This document shows positions 9,624-19,297 of a stretch of DNA of 64,000 nucleotides, piece after piece. The notes below the pieces were generated by a model that had not been told where the DNA came from, did not search any database, and saw nothing but the letters and a program-made list of their open reading frames with translations. The first letter of the stretch is position 1. Each line of letters begins with the position of its first letter. The DNA is from Actinomycetota bacterium (GTDB lineage: Bacteria; Actinomycetota; Actinomycetes; JACCUZ01), in contig JAVEDI010000042.1 in the NCBI GenBank assembly GCA_030841035.1, forward strand, positions 20,095-84,094, given 5' to 3'. The translations under genes and the position numbers were made by a program.

Positions 9624-11713
9624 GCATGCTGGAGTTCCCCGACGAGGTCGTCACGAGGGCACCGGTCCGCTACGTCTCGCTGCCCGGGGGTGCCGGCACC
9701 GGCGCCCTGATCACACTGGACAACGGCTTCGACCACACCAAGCCCACGACCTTCGGTCCCCGGGGCATGGCGAACATCGAGGCGGCTCTCGACGAGGCCC
9801 TCGGCCGCGAGGACGTCGTGGCGGTCGCGGTCACCGGCAAGCCATTCGTCTTCGCGGTCGGCGCCGACCTCAAGGTCATGCACAGCGCTGCCACGGTGGA
9901 GCAGGCGAAGGAGTACTTCGCCCTCGGGCACCGGGTGTTCCGCAAGCTGCGCGACAGCCGTGTGCCGACCTTCGCGTTCCTGAACGGCGCGACCCTCGGC
10001 GGCGGCCTCGAGCTCGCGCTGCACTGCCACTACCGCACCATCTCCGCCGGTGTACCGGTCCTCGCCTTCCCGGAGGTCTTCCTGGGCCTCGTCCCCGGGT
10101 GGGGGGGCAGCCAGCTGCTGCCCAACCTGGTGGGCGCCGAGAACGCGGTGACGGTGATCGTGGAGAACGCGCTCAACCAGAACCGCATGCTGAGGGGCCC
10201 GCAGGCGTTCAAGCTCGGCATCGCCGACGTGATGTTCGAGCCGGCCGACTTCCTCGAGCAGTCGCTCGCGTGGGCGGCCGGGGTGGTTCGCGGCGACACC
10301 CGCGTCGAGCGCCCCGGCGTCGACCGCGACGAGGCGACCTGGCAGGGCGCACTGGCTCGCGGCAGGGCGCTCGCCGACATGAAGGTGCACGGCGCGACCC
10401 AGGCGCCGTACAAGGCCCTCGAGCTGATAGGCCTCGCGCGGGAGGCGACGTACGACGACGGCACGGCGGCCGAGCGGCGCGCGCTGGCCGAGCTCGCCTT
10501 CGGCGAGGACCTGCGCGCCAGCCTCTACGCGTTCGACCTCGTGCAGCGCCGCGCCAAGCGGCCGGCGGGCGTGCCCGACGCGAGCCTCGCCCGCGACGTG
10601 ACGAAGGTCGGCGTCGTCGGCGCGGGTCTGATGGCCAGCCAGCTCGCGCTGCTGTTCGTACGCCGCCTGGAGGTGCCGGTCGTGATGACCGACCTCGACC
10701 AGGAGCGGGTCGAGGTGGGTGTCGGCTACGTGCACGGCGAGGTCGACAAGCTGCTCGGCAAGGGCCGCATCAGCCGGGACAAGGCCAACCGCCTCAAGGC
10801 GCTGGTGACCGGCTCGACGGGAAAGGAGGCGTTCGCCGACGCCGACTTCGTGCTCGAGGCGGTCTTCGAGGAGTTGAAGGTCAAGCAGCAGGTCCTCGCC
10901 GAGGTCGAAGCGGTCGTGACACCCGAGTGCGTGCTGGCGACCAACACGTCCTCGCTGTCGGTCACCGAGATGGCGAGCGGCCTCGAGCACCCCGAACGGG
11001 TCGTCGGCTTCCACTTCTTCAATCCGGTCGCGATCCTCCCGCTGCTCGAGATCGCGCGCGCCGAGAAGACCGACGACGCGTCGCTGGCCACGGCGTTCGC
11101 GGTCGGCAGGACGCTGAGGAAGTCGTGTGTGCTGGTCAAGGACGCACCGGCGTTCGTGGTCAACCGGGTGCTGACCCGCTTCCTCGGCGAGGTGACCAGG
11201 GCCGTGGACGAGGGCACGTCGTTCGAGGTCGCCGACAGGGCCCTCGAGCCGCTCGGTCTGCCCATGTCGCCCTTCGTGCTGCTCCAGCTGGTCGGCCCGG
11301 CGGTGGCCCTGCACGTCGCGCAGACGCTGCACGAGGCGTTCCCCGACCGGTTCTACGTCTCCGACAACCTGGCCAGGCTGGTGGCCGCCGGCAAGTCCGG
11401 CGTCTACCTGTGGGAGGGATCGACGCCGAAGGTCGACCCGGAGGTCCGGGAGCTGTTCGCAGCAGGCGACGCCCCGCTCGAGGAGGCGCAGGTACGCCGG
11501 CGGGCGCTCGACGCGCTCGCCGAGGAGATCCGCCTCATGCTCGAGGAGGACGTGGTCGCCGACGTACGCGACATCGACCTGGCGATGCTGCTGGGCGCCG
11601 GCTGGCCGTTCCACCTGGGTGGCGTCACCCCCTACCTCGACCGGGCAGGCGTCTCGGAGCGGGTCAACGGCGCACGGTTCCTCGAGCCGGGCGTGGCCAG
11701 CCTGCCGGGCTGA
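9620..11713 (+). CDS. fadB: Fatty oxidation complex alpha subunit FadB/FadJ
   Basis: Bifunctional protein of 697 residues. The N-terminal third is an enoyl-CoA hydratase of the crotonase fold, with both catalytic glutamates in context (GATLGGGLELALHCHYR and AFPEVFLGLVPGWGG). From about residue 325 a 3-hydroxyacyl-CoA dehydrogenase begins with its NAD site (VGVVGAGLMASQLALL). The catalytic histidine is in GFHFFNPVAILPLLE and is followed by FVVNRVLTRFLGE. It hydrates and oxidises the intermediate that FadA then cleaves. Its ATG lies in the fadA stop (ATGA) behind an AGGAG ribosome site. The next gene is convergent nine bases downstream. Confidence 0.95.
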   Translation: MSMLEFPDEVVTRAPVRYVSLPGGAGTGALITLDNGFDHTKPTTFGPRGMANIEAALDEALGREDVVAVAVTGKPFVFAVGADLKVMHSAATVEQAKEYFALGHRVFRKLRDSRVPTFAFLNGATLGGGLELALHCHYRTISAGVPVLAFPEVFLGLVPGWGGSQLLPNLVGAENAVTVIVENALNQNRMLRGPQAFKLGIADVMFEPADFLEQSLAWAAGVVRGDTRVERPGVDRDEATWQGALARGRALADMKVHGATQAPYKALELIGLAREATYDDGTAAERRALAELAFGEDLRASLYAFDLVQRRAKRPAGVPDASLARDVTKVGVVGAGLMASQLALLFVRRLEVPVVMTDLDQERVEVGVGYVHGEVDKLLGKGRISRDKANRLKALVTGSTGKEAFADADFVLEAVFEELKVKQQVLAEVEAVVTPECVLATNTSSLSVTEMASGLEHPERVVGFHFFNPVAILPLLEIARAEKTDDASLATAFAVGRTLRKSCVLVKDAPAFVVNRVLTRFLGEVTRAVDEGTSFEVADRALEPLGLPMSPFVLLQLVGPAVALHVAQTLHEAFPDRFYVSDNLARLVAAGKSGVYLWEGSTPKVDPEVRELFAAGDAPLEEAQVRRRALDALAEEIRLMLEEDVVADVRDIDLAMLLGAGWPFHLGGVTPYLDRAGVSERVNGARFLEPGVASLPG

Positions 11714-11722
11714 GGACCGCGC

Positions 11723-12991
11723 TCACAGCAGCAGCTGCGTCAGCGCGTGGATGGCAAGGCCGGCGAGCGCGCCGACCACCGTGCCGTTGATCCTGATGAA
11801 CTGCAGGTCACGCCCGACGGCCAGCTCCACCTTGCGCGCCGTCTGCTCGCCGTCCCAGCGGTTCACCGTGTCGGTGATCGTCGCCGTGAGCTCGTCGCGG
11901 TACGTCGTCACCACGTGGGCCGCGGCCTGCTCGACCCACCCGTCGACCTTGTCGCGCAGCCGCTCGTCGGTGGCCAGCCGCTCCCCCAGCGTGACGAGCC
12001 CCGCGGCGGCGCGCCGACGCAGCTCGCTGTCGGGATCGGCGACGGCATCCACCAGCAGCGACCGGACGGTGGAGAAGAGGTCGCCCATCGCGGCGCGGAC
12101 CTGCGGGTGCGACAGCAGCGCGGCCTTGAGCCGCTCGATGCGCTGCACCGTGGAGGGGTCGTGCTGCAGGTCGCGGCCCATCTGCACCAGGAAGCGGTCG
12201 ACCGACCGTCGCAGCGGATGGTCGGGGTCGGCCGCCACCTCGCGAGCCACGCGCAGCATCTCCCGGTGGACGCGCGTGGCCACCGCCTCGTCGACCACCC
12301 GCGGTGACCACGAGGGCGCCTGCCGGGCCACCGCGTCGACCACGACGTCCCGGTTGTGCTCGAGCCAGGTGTTCACGTGGTCGACGACCAGCTGCACGAC
12401 ACCGTCGTGCCCACGGTCCTCGACCACCCGAGCGAGCAGCCGGCCCAGCGGGGGGCCCACCGGCGTCGCCAGCAGCCGCGGCAGGAGGGTCAGCTCGAGC
12501 ACCGCGCGCACGTCCTCGTCACGCAGCACGCCGATCGCGGCGCGCAGCACTGTCGCGGCCTCGTCGGTGACCCGCCGGGCATGGTCCGGGGCGGCGAGCC
12601 AGCGTCCGAGCCGGCCCGCCACGCCGACCGCGCGGAGCCGGTCGTGCACGACCTGCTCGGAGAGGAAGTTCACGCCTACGAACGAGCTGAGGCCCCGGCC
12701 GAGCTGGTCCTTGCGGGTCGGGATGATGGCGGTGTGCGGGATCGGCAGCCCCAACGGGTGGCGGAACAGGGCCGTCACCGCGAACCAGTCGGCGAGGGCT
12801 CCGACCATGGCCGCCTCCGCGCCCGCCCTCACGTAGCCCACCCAACCGGCACCGTCGGCCTCGGCGCGTCTCGCCAGGACGTAGGCGAGCGCCGCGAGGA
12901 GCAGGAGGGCCGCCGCGACCGTCTTCATCCGGCGCAGGTCGTGGCGCTGCTGGCGCTCGTCGGGCATCGTCACGCCGCTGAGGGTGCTCAC
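11723..12991 (-). CDS. DUF445 family membrane protein
   Basis: About 422 residues with a DUF445 domain covering nearly the whole chain. One N-terminal membrane helix (AAALLLLAALAYVLARR) is followed by the family hallmark AAMVGALADWFAVTALFRHPLGLPIPHTAIIP (in part), then a long helical region, and a second hydrophobic helix at the extreme C-terminus (VVGALAGLAIHALTQLLL). Relatives such as E. coli YjiN are uncharacterised inner-membrane proteins. Start is uncertain: GTG at 12991, ATG at 12967 or an upstream ATG at 13033, none with a good ribosome site. It is divergent from the M15 peptidase. Confidence 0.85.
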   Translation of the reverse strand: MSTLSGVTMPDERQQRHDLRRMKTVAAALLLLAALAYVLARRAEADGAGWVGYVRAGAEAAMVGALADWFAVTALFRHPLGLPIPHTAIIPTRKDQLGRGLSSFVGVNFLSEQVVHDRLRAVGVAGRLGRWLAAPDHARRVTDEAATVLRAAIGVLRDEDVRAVLELTLLPRLLATPVGPPLGRLLARVVEDRGHDGVVQLVVDHVNTWLEHNRDVVVDAVARQAPSWSPRVVDEAVATRVHREMLRVAREVAADPDHPLRRSVDRFLVQMGRDLQHDPSTVQRIERLKAALLSHPQVRAAMGDLFSTVRSLLVDAVADPDSELRRRAAAGLVTLGERLATDERLRDKVDGWVEQAAAHVVTTYRDELTATITDTVNRWDGEQTARKVELAVGRDLQFIRINGTVVGALAGLAIHALTQLLL

Positions 12992-13119
12992 CGCCCGATT
13001 GTGCTGGGAATCCGAGTCGCCCGCCGCCGGCACGCCGCCGACGACACGCCCGCCGCGGCCCTCCGCAACGGCAGCCGCGGCACCGTGTGCTTGGCTGGTC
13101 GCCGTCGGGAGGGGGCTTC

Positions 13120-13800
13120 GTGAGGCAGGCGGGACGTCGACGGGGGCAGGCCGCCGTCGTGGCGCTGGCGGGTGTCCTGGCCGTTGTCACGGGCGCGCCG
13201 GCCGCTGCTGTCACGCCGGTCCCCCGGGCCCGCGACGGGTTCTCGTCGAGCATCCGCCCGATCGACGCCGCGCTGGCCGCCCGCATGCAGTACTCGTGGC
13301 GGCCGGGCTGCCCCGTCCCTCTCCGGCAGCTGCGCTACGTCACGGTGACCTACGTCGGGTTCGACGGACAGGCACACACCGGCGAGCTGGTCGTACGGCA
13401 GGTGTTCGCCGGCCCCGTGGTGCGTGCCTTCCACCGGCTCTACGACCAGCGGTTCGCGATCCGTCGGATGAGGCTCGTCGATGACTACCGCGGCAGCGAC
13501 GCCGCCTCGATGCGGGCCAACAACACCTCGGCGTTCAACTGCCGCCCGGTCACCGGCGGCAGCGGGTGGTCTGAGCACTCCTACGGGCGCGCGATCGACG
13601 TCAACCCCGTACAGAACCCCTACGTCCAGGGACGCACCGTCGACCCGCCCAGGGGCTCGGGCTTCCTGGACCGCTCCCGGCTGCGCAAGGGCATGCTCAC
13701 CGTCGCGGCGCGCAAGGCGTTCGCCGACATCGGCTGGGCATGGGGCGGCCGCTGGCACGGGCTGAAGGACTACATGCACTTCTCGTCGACCAACCGATGA
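13120..13800 (+). CDS. Secreted M15 family D,D-carboxypeptidase-like protein
   Basis: Predicted exported peptidase of 226 residues. A signal peptide (AAVVALAGVLAVVTGAPAAA) ends near residue 28. The zinc and catalytic signature SEHSYGRAIDVNP gives the family histidine and aspartate, and KDYMHFS near the C-terminus gives the last zinc histidine. M15 enzymes of this kind cut D-Ala-D-Ala or peptidoglycan cross-bridges. I chose the GTG at 13120 because a strong GGAGGGGG sits 4-5 bases upstream; an upstream ATG at 13087 would put 11 polar residues before the signal. It is convergent with copD. Confidence 0.85.
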   Translation: MRQAGRRRGQAAVVALAGVLAVVTGAPAAAVTPVPRARDGFSSSIRPIDAALAARMQYSWRPGCPVPLRQLRYVTVTYVGFDGQAHTGELVVRQVFAGPVVRAFHRLYDQRFAIRRMRLVDDYRGSDAASMRANNTSAFNCRPVTGGSGWSEHSYGRAIDVNPVQNPYVQGRTVDPPRGSGFLDRSRLRKGMLTVAARKAFADIGWAWGGRWHGLKDYMHFSSTNR

Positions 13801-13855
13801 CCGCCGGACGCCGACGGCCCCTGGGTGGCTGCCTCGGCTGACGCGGGCGCCCCGC

Positions 13856-14986
13856 TCAGCGCTGGACGGGCAGCTCGGCCGGCGCGGACAGCGACGTCAG
13901 GGCCGGGTGGACCTTGGGCGCAGGCGCGGTGCGCGAGAGAGCGACGGCCACACCCACCGTCGCCGCCATCACGACGACCTCCACCGTCGCCACCGCGAGG
14001 AAGGCCCGGGACCGGCCCGCGGCAAGGCGAGGCAACGTACGTCGCCGGTGCCACCAGCCGAGCGCGCCGAGAGAGAGCAGCAGAGCCGACTTGACCAGCA
14101 GCACGCGGCCGTAGTCGGTCTGCCAGAGGTTGGCCGGCGTCCCGACCCGGGTCCACGCGGTGAGGCCGCCACTGACCGTGACCACCGCGAAGCAGACCAG
14201 CGCGAGACTGCTGAAGCGGGAGACCACGCCGGCCAGCGACGGACCCAGCGCACGGGCGTACAGCACCAGCGCGAGCAGCGAGCCGCACCACAGGGAGATG
14301 CCCGCGATGTGCAGCCCCAGACCGATGACGCTGACCGTGTGCCGGTCGCCGTGGGCGGCGTGGCCGGTGAACGCGGGCGGCAGCGCCGCGACGAGCGCCA
14401 CCAGCCCGAGGGCGGCCGCGCCCGGCCGTCGGGCCGTTGGCCCGGCACAGAACGCGACTACCGCCGCCAGCCAGGCCATCGACAGCAGCGCCTGGGTCTG
14501 ACCGGTCGTGAACGCGAACTCGCGCAGCAGGCCTCCCGTGACGACCTGGTCGAGAGGACGGGCCGTGATCTCCGAGATCGTCAGCGGTACGGCGAGCAGG
14601 GCGCTGGCCGTCCAGGCGGTCGCCCACCGGCCGGCGCGACGCAGCAGGCGGCGACTCGTGGCCCCCAGCTGCTCCCCGGAGCGCGGCAGCAGCAGGGCCA
14701 CGGCCACGAGCCCGATGGTGCCCACCGCGGTGAGGTCCACGAACGCCCGTACAGCGGGCAGCGCCCAGGCGGTGAAGGGCCCGGCGTCGGGCAGTCCGGC
14801 GATGACCGCGGGCCTGCTGCCCCGCACCGCCCAGGTGGTCAGGAGCAGTGCGAGTCCGCTCGCGGCCAGCACCGCGCCCAGCAGGTGCCGTGCCGCCACG
14901 GCCGGGGCCCCCGCGGGCGGCGCGTCGGCTGCAGGCCGCGGCTGACCGGTCACGGACGTGGCGCTCCGGTGCAGGTCGGTGGTCAC
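13856..14986 (-). CDS. copD: CopD family copper resistance membrane protein
   Basis: Polytopic membrane protein of 376 residues with about eight helices. The CopD domain (about 190-300) contains LGLHIAGISLWCGSLLALVL, followed by WQTDYGRVLLVKSALLLSLG, the pattern of copper-transport proteins that work with CopC. Histidines in FTGHAAHGDRH are possible copper ligands. Its GTG overlaps the copC stop (GTGA), so the pair is one translational unit resembling a split YcnJ. The likely job is copper import across the membrane, perhaps supplying the multicopper oxidase 7 kb away; that link is inference. Confidence 0.88.
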   Translation of the reverse strand: MTTDLHRSATSVTGQPRPAADAPPAGAPAVAARHLLGAVLAASGLALLLTTWAVRGSRPAVIAGLPDAGPFTAWALPAVRAFVDLTAVGTIGLVAVALLLPRSGEQLGATSRRLLRRAGRWATAWTASALLAVPLTISEITARPLDQVVTGGLLREFAFTTGQTQALLSMAWLAAVVAFCAGPTARRPGAAALGLVALVAALPPAFTGHAAHGDRHTVSVIGLGLHIAGISLWCGSLLALVLYARALGPSLAGVVSRFSSLALVCFAVVTVSGGLTAWTRVGTPANLWQTDYGRVLLVKSALLLSLGALGWWHRRRTLPRLAAGRSRAFLAVATVEVVVMAATVGVAVALSRTAPAPKVHPALTSLSAPAELPVQR

Positions 14987-15561
14987 ACCGCCGCCTCGAG
15001 TGCGGGCTGGGCCCGCATCACCCGGGCGCGCAGCACGATGCTGGCGACCCCGCCGAGCACTGTGAGGACCAGGGCGAGCAGCCCCAGGCGGCTGGAGGAG
15101 GTGTCACCGGTGCCGGCGGCCGGTGAACCGGCCGCCGGGGTGGTCTGCCCCGCGGATCGCGCGCTGCGGACCGAGAACGTCCAGCCGCCTTCGACCGGGT
15201 GCCCGTCGCCGGACACGACCCGGAACGCGAGACGGTACGTCCCGGCGGGCCCCGCAGCCGACGTACGCTGCGTCACCACGGTCCCGGAGACGGTCGCAGC
15301 CCCGAGCGAGAGGTTCTGGCCGTCGGGGGCGAGCACCCGGACGACGGAGAGCTCCGGCAGCACCGCCTCGTCGAAGACCAGCCGCACCTCGGTGGGCGGC
15401 GTGGACACCGAGGCACCGGCGCGGGGCGACGCGTCCAGGAGCTCGTCGTGCGCCGAGGCGGGGGCAACCCCCACGCAGGTCGCGAGCACGACCAGCACGG
15501 CGGCCGACAACGGGACGCGCCACAGGCGACGTACCTGCCGCGATATCCTCGCCATCCTCAT
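14983..15561 (-). CDS. copC: CopC domain periplasmic copper-binding protein
   Basis: Exported protein of 192 residues. The signal peptide ends in APASA, giving a mature N-terminus that starts with histidine (HDELLDASPRAG); this is the N-terminal copper(II) ligand of CopC proteins. The beta-barrel continues through VRLVFDEAVLPELS and GDGHPVEGGWTFSV, where the second histidine lies. A C-terminal membrane helix (LGLLALVLTVLGGVASIVL) anchors it. The ATG at 15561 follows a run of six G about five bases upstream. Function: binds copper at the cell surface and hands it to CopD. Confidence 0.9.
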   Translation of the reverse strand: MRMARISRQVRRLWRVPLSAAVLVVLATCVGVAPASAHDELLDASPRAGASVSTPPTEVRLVFDEAVLPELSVVRVLAPDGQNLSLGAATVSGTVVTQRTSAAGPAGTYRLAFRVVSGDGHPVEGGWTFSVRSARSAGQTTPAAGSPAAGTGDTSSSRLGLLALVLTVLGGVASIVLRARVMRAQPALEAAV

Positions 15562-15770
15562 GAACCCCCCAGCCCGGTCGGCGTGCGTCGATGCACCTGC
15601 CTGCCCGTGGGGCAGCAGCACGCAGCGCGCTCTGGGGCCACTGTGCGAACTGCCCGTCACAGCCGCGTCACACTAGGCCGATCGGGGGAACCCGGGTCGA
15701 GACTCTAGAGATTTTCTACAGTGGCCCGAGAAATAAAGGATCATGGCGGTCGTCGGGCGAAGGGTGGGGG

Positions 15771-18700
15771 ATGGCTGAGCGGGAGCACGCGATGCCGCAC
15801 GCCTACGAGAGCCTGACCGAGGTCGTCTCCGACCGCATCGAGGTGCGGGTCCTCGGCACCCTTCAGGTCCGTCGCACCGACGGCGAGCTGGTCTCGCCGC
15901 GAGACTGGCGCACCGGCAAGACCGCCGACCTGCTGCGTCTGCTGGCGCTGTCCAACGCCGAGCTCGTGCCGGTCGGCACGCTGCTGGAGGCGCTGTGGCC
16001 CTCGGTCGACGAGCAACGGGCCCGGGCCAGCCTGCGGACCGCCGCCTCGCACCTGCGCAAGATCCTGGGACCCGACAGTGTCGAACGCCACCACGACGGG
16101 CTGCGGCTGGTCGGCGCCTGGGTGGACGCCGGCGCCTTCACCCAGCTGGTCGGCGAGGTCTCGCGACACCGCCGCCAGGGCCGGCTCGCCGAGAGCGTGC
16201 GCGCGACCCGCGAGGCGGAGTCGCTCTACATCGAGGAGTTCCGCGCCCACGACGCGGACGCCGAGTGGGCGCTCCAGTGGCGCGAACAGCTCGCGCACGC
16301 CCACCGCGCCATGCTGACCGACGCCGCCGAGGCGGCCGTCGAGCTCGGCTGGATGCGTGACGCCGTGGGCTTCGCCAGCCGGGTGCTCGAGCGCGACTAC
16401 TGCAACGAGCGCGCCTACCGTGCACTGATCCAGGGGTACGCCGGGCTGGGCGAGACGGAGCGGGCGCTGCGGACCTTCGAGCGCTGCCGCGCGGTGCTGG
16501 CCGAGGAGCTGGGGGCCGACCCGTCCCCCCAGACCCAGGCCGTGCACCTTCAGGTGCTGCGCGCCGAGCCGGTGTCGGTCGACACCGCGCCCTGGGTAGG
16601 CCGGCACGCGGAGGTGCAGTGGCTGAGCCAGGTCCTCGAGACGGTCGCGACCTCGCGCCGCGCCGCCGTCGTACGGCTGACCGGGGCCGAGGGCTCCGGG
16701 CGGCACCGGCTCGTCGAGGAGGCCTGCCGGCGAACCGGCGTACGTGAGCTGGTGCCGGCGACGGGCGTCTCTGGCGACGACCTGCTCCGCCAGGTCGGTG
16801 ACGGCGACGCCGTCGCCGTCGTGCTGCCCGACGCGGAGATCACCGGCTCGGCCGACGGCCGTGACCTGCTCCGGGCGCTCATGCGCTCGCCGGTCCCGGT
16901 GGCGCTGGTCCTGACCGGCGAGCCCCTGGGCGACCAGTCCCCCGAGCTGCCCCTCCCGGACGGGGTGATCGTCGACCTGCGCCACCTCGAGGTCCAGCCA
17001 CTGACCGAGGCGGAGACCGAGGGACTGGCCGTCTCGGTCCTCGGTGGCCCGGTGGCTGCCCAGCTGGCCGCCGAGCTGATGTCCGTGTCACGCGGCAACC
17101 CCGGGCGGGCGCTGGAGACCCTCACCGAGTGGACCCGCGGCGGCCGCATCACCGCGACCGCCGGCGGGCTGGTGCTCGCCGCGGTCGACAGCGCCGCGCC
17201 GCACGCCGCCATCGAGCCGATGCTCGCCCGGATCGTCGACCGGCTGGACGCCGGGGAGCTCGAGGTCCTCGCGCTCGCCGCGCTGATCGAGGTACCGATG
17301 TCAGTGGTCGCCCTGGCCGACCTGGTGGACATCGCGGCCACGCCGTCCGAGCGGCGGGCTGCGGTTCAGGCCGCCATCGACCACCTCGCGGACCTCGCCG
17401 TCGTGACGACCGCGGAGCAGGGCGTCGCGCTGCGTGACCCGGTCCTGCGGCCGGCTGTCGAGTCGTGGCTGCGGCCCGCCGTCCGGCGGCGGCTGCACGT
17501 GCGGATCGCCGAGCAGGCTCGCGTCTCGCCGGCCGAGCGGGTCCGGCACTGGATCGCTGCGGGCGAGTCGGAGCTGGCCTGCGCCGCCGCGCTGGACGCC
17601 GCCCGGCTCGCGGCCACCGAGGGGCGCTGGTCCGAGGCGCACGACCACCTCCTTCAGGTCTGGCGGCTGGCCGACGCCGACACGTCGCCGGAGGACCGTC
17701 TCGACCTGCACGAGCGGCTCGGCGACGCGTGCACCGCCCTCGGCCGGCGCGAGGAGGCCCGCGAGTCCTACCTCGCCGCGGTCAACCTGTCACGGGCCAA
17801 CGGCCTCGAGGCCGTCGGCCGGGTGACGGCCAAGCTGGACAGCGTCGTGGCCGGCGCCCAGCTGCGCCGGCGGGCCTCCGACCGGGTGCGGACCCCCGAG
17901 CTGTCCCTGGTGCCCGTGGCACCCGGCGAGGTCCACGCCGACAGCCAGGACTGGGCGGCGACCCTGCACGAGGTCGAGACCGAGCTGTTGCCGCGACGCG
18001 AGTTCGACAAGGCGCGCTCGATGGCAGCGCTCGCGGCGACGCGCTCGGCCGATCCCGCCGTCCGGGCGCAGGCGGTCCTGCTCAGCCACCTGCCGGACCT
18101 CCTGCTCGGCAACCCGGCCGCGGCCGAGGAGCCGCTGCGGCGGGCCGCCGAGGAGGCCCGGCTCACCGGTGCGCACGACGCCGCCCGCACGCTGGACCTC
18201 GCCCGAGGGCTCCTCGTGCACGACCGGGGCACCGCCCCCGACCGCCGGCTCGACACCTCCGGCCTCGACGGTGAAGGCGACGGCGCATGGTGCTGGACCA
18301 CCGTGCGCATCCTCATCGAGCGCGGCGAGACGACTGCCGCAGCGCTGCTCGAGCCGCGGCTGCCGCTGCCGGGCAGCCGGCCCGTCGTACGCCATCTCGG
18401 GATGCTCTCGTCCGCGGAGCTGCGGCTGGCCAGCGGCGAGGTGCAGGCGGCCAAGTCGATCTTCGAGACGTTGCTGGACGAGGCGCTGCGCGACGGCAAC
18501 ACCTTCCTCGTGCCGCTGGTCGCCGCTCGCCTGGTCTGCCTCGTCGCCGCGGACGACGTCGACGCCGCGCAGAACTACTTCGACCTGCTCGACCTCGCGT
18601 CGGGGCCGGGTGGCGACCTGCCCCGCGAGCAGGTCTGGCGGCAGCTCGCGCGGGCCGCCATCCGCACGGCGGTCGGCCGCCCTCGCGCGGCTGCTGCTTC

Positions 18701-19007
18701 GGCCGCGATCGCCGCCAAGGTGGCGACCGACATCGGCGTGCTGCCGCTCGTTGCGCGGGCCGAGGCGCGGCGCGCGACGTACCTGCGCGAAGCGGGCGCG
18801 CTCGTCGAGTCGCGGCTGGCCGCCACCGAAGCCGCCCGGCTGCGCAGCCGGTTCGGCCTGGCCGGCGTCGACGACACCGCGACCGCCGCGGACAGCACCG
18901 TGTCCTTCGGCCGCGCTCGCCTGAAGATGGCCGCCCTTGCCGGGGACCTCATCGCCGTATCGGGCGGCCTCTCCGGCGCCGCCATGACCGCCGTCGGCTT
19001 CTTCTAG
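15771..19007 (+). CDS. AfsR/SARP-like BTAD regulator, large ATPase type
   Basis: Protein of about 1078 residues. An OmpR-type winged helix (about 25-100; IEVRVLGTLQVRR to ASLRTAASHLRKIL) leads into a BTAD domain (about 105-260; LYIEEFR, ERAYRALIQGYAGLGETERALRTFERC in part). A STAND-like ATPase region follows from about 280, but its P-loop reads TGAEGSGRHRLVEE, with arginine where the essential lysine should be. The rest is helical TPR-like repeats. Such proteins activate secondary metabolism or respond to unknown signals. The ATG at 15771 or the ATG at 15792 (GGGAG six bases upstream) may start it. An AT-rich stretch with a TACAGT -10-like box at 15717 lies before it. Confidence 0.85.
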   Translation: MAEREHAMPHAYESLTEVVSDRIEVRVLGTLQVRRTDGELVSPRDWRTGKTADLLRLLALSNAELVPVGTLLEALWPSVDEQRARASLRTAASHLRKILGPDSVERHHDGLRLVGAWVDAGAFTQLVGEVSRHRRQGRLAESVRATREAESLYIEEFRAHDADAEWALQWREQLAHAHRAMLTDAAEAAVELGWMRDAVGFASRVLERDYCNERAYRALIQGYAGLGETERALRTFERCRAVLAEELGADPSPQTQAVHLQVLRAEPVSVDTAPWVGRHAEVQWLSQVLETVATSRRAAVVRLTGAEGSGRHRLVEEACRRTGVRELVPATGVSGDDLLRQVGDGDAVAVVLPDAEITGSADGRDLLRALMRSPVPVALVLTGEPLGDQSPELPLPDGVIVDLRHLEVQPLTEAETEGLAVSVLGGPVAAQLAAELMSVSRGNPGRALETLTEWTRGGRITATAGGLVLAAVDSAAPHAAIEPMLARIVDRLDAGELEVLALAALIEVPMSVVALADLVDIAATPSERRAAVQAAIDHLADLAVVTTAEQGVALRDPVLRPAVESWLRPAVRRRLHVRIAEQARVSPAERVRHWIAAGESELACAAALDAARLAATEGRWSEAHDHLLQVWRLADADTSPEDRLDLHERLGDACTALGRREEARESYLAAVNLSRANGLEAVGRVTAKLDSVVAGAQLRRRASDRVRTPELSLVPVAPGEVHADSQDWAATLHEVETELLPRREFDKARSMAALAATRSADPAVRAQAVLLSHLPDLLLGNPAAAEEPLRRAAEEARLTGAHDAARTLDLARGLLVHDRGTAPDRRLDTSGLDGEGDGAWCWTTVRILIERGETTAAALLEPRLPLPGSRPVVRHLGMLSSAELRLASGEVQAAKSIFETLLDEALRDGNTFLVPLVAARLVCLVAADDVDAAQNYFDLLDLASGPGGDLPREQVWRQLARAAIRTAVGRPRAAAASAAIAAKVATDIGVLPLVARAEARRATYLREAGALVESRLAATEAARLRSRFGLAGVDDTATAADSTVSFGRARLKMAALAGDLIAVSGGLSGAAMTAVGFF

Positions 19008-19139
19008 CCCGCCGACCAGCCGCCGGCCACAGGCGCGGGCACCGCGACCGGTCCCCACCCCCTCGCCCCCGCCCCGCCCTCGTCCCGCCCCCGCCCCGCC
19101 CCCGCCCCCGCCCCGCCCTCGCCCGCGCCCTCCCCCCTC

Positions 19140-19199
19140 GTGATCGTGAGGCAGATCGGCACCGAAACCGTGCCGGATCCCCTCACGATCACCAGCACA
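19140..19199. repeat. 60-bp hairpin repeat, copy 1
   Basis: Outer arms GTGATCGTGAGG (19140-19151) and CCTCACGATCAC (19181-19192) are perfectly complementary over 12 bp. Inside, CGGCAC (19157-19162) pairs with GTGCCG (19170-19175) around a seven-base loop. A near-identical copy begins 158 bp downstream (one substitution over 60 bp). No thymine run follows, so it is not a simple intrinsic terminator. Confidence 0.85.
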
Positions 19200-19297
19200 C
19201 CGGCCCGCCGGCCCCCGCCCCGCTCTCCGGCCCGCACCCTGCTTTCGCCCGCGCCCCCGGCCCCCCGCCCTCGGCCCCTGCCCCGCTCTCGCCCTGC

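Noticed and set aside
9583..11790. Open frames of 700 residues on both strands over fadB
   Set aside because: Both are shadow frames; the fadB frame holds all catalytic motifs, and the others have low-complexity Arg/Ala/Gly composition.
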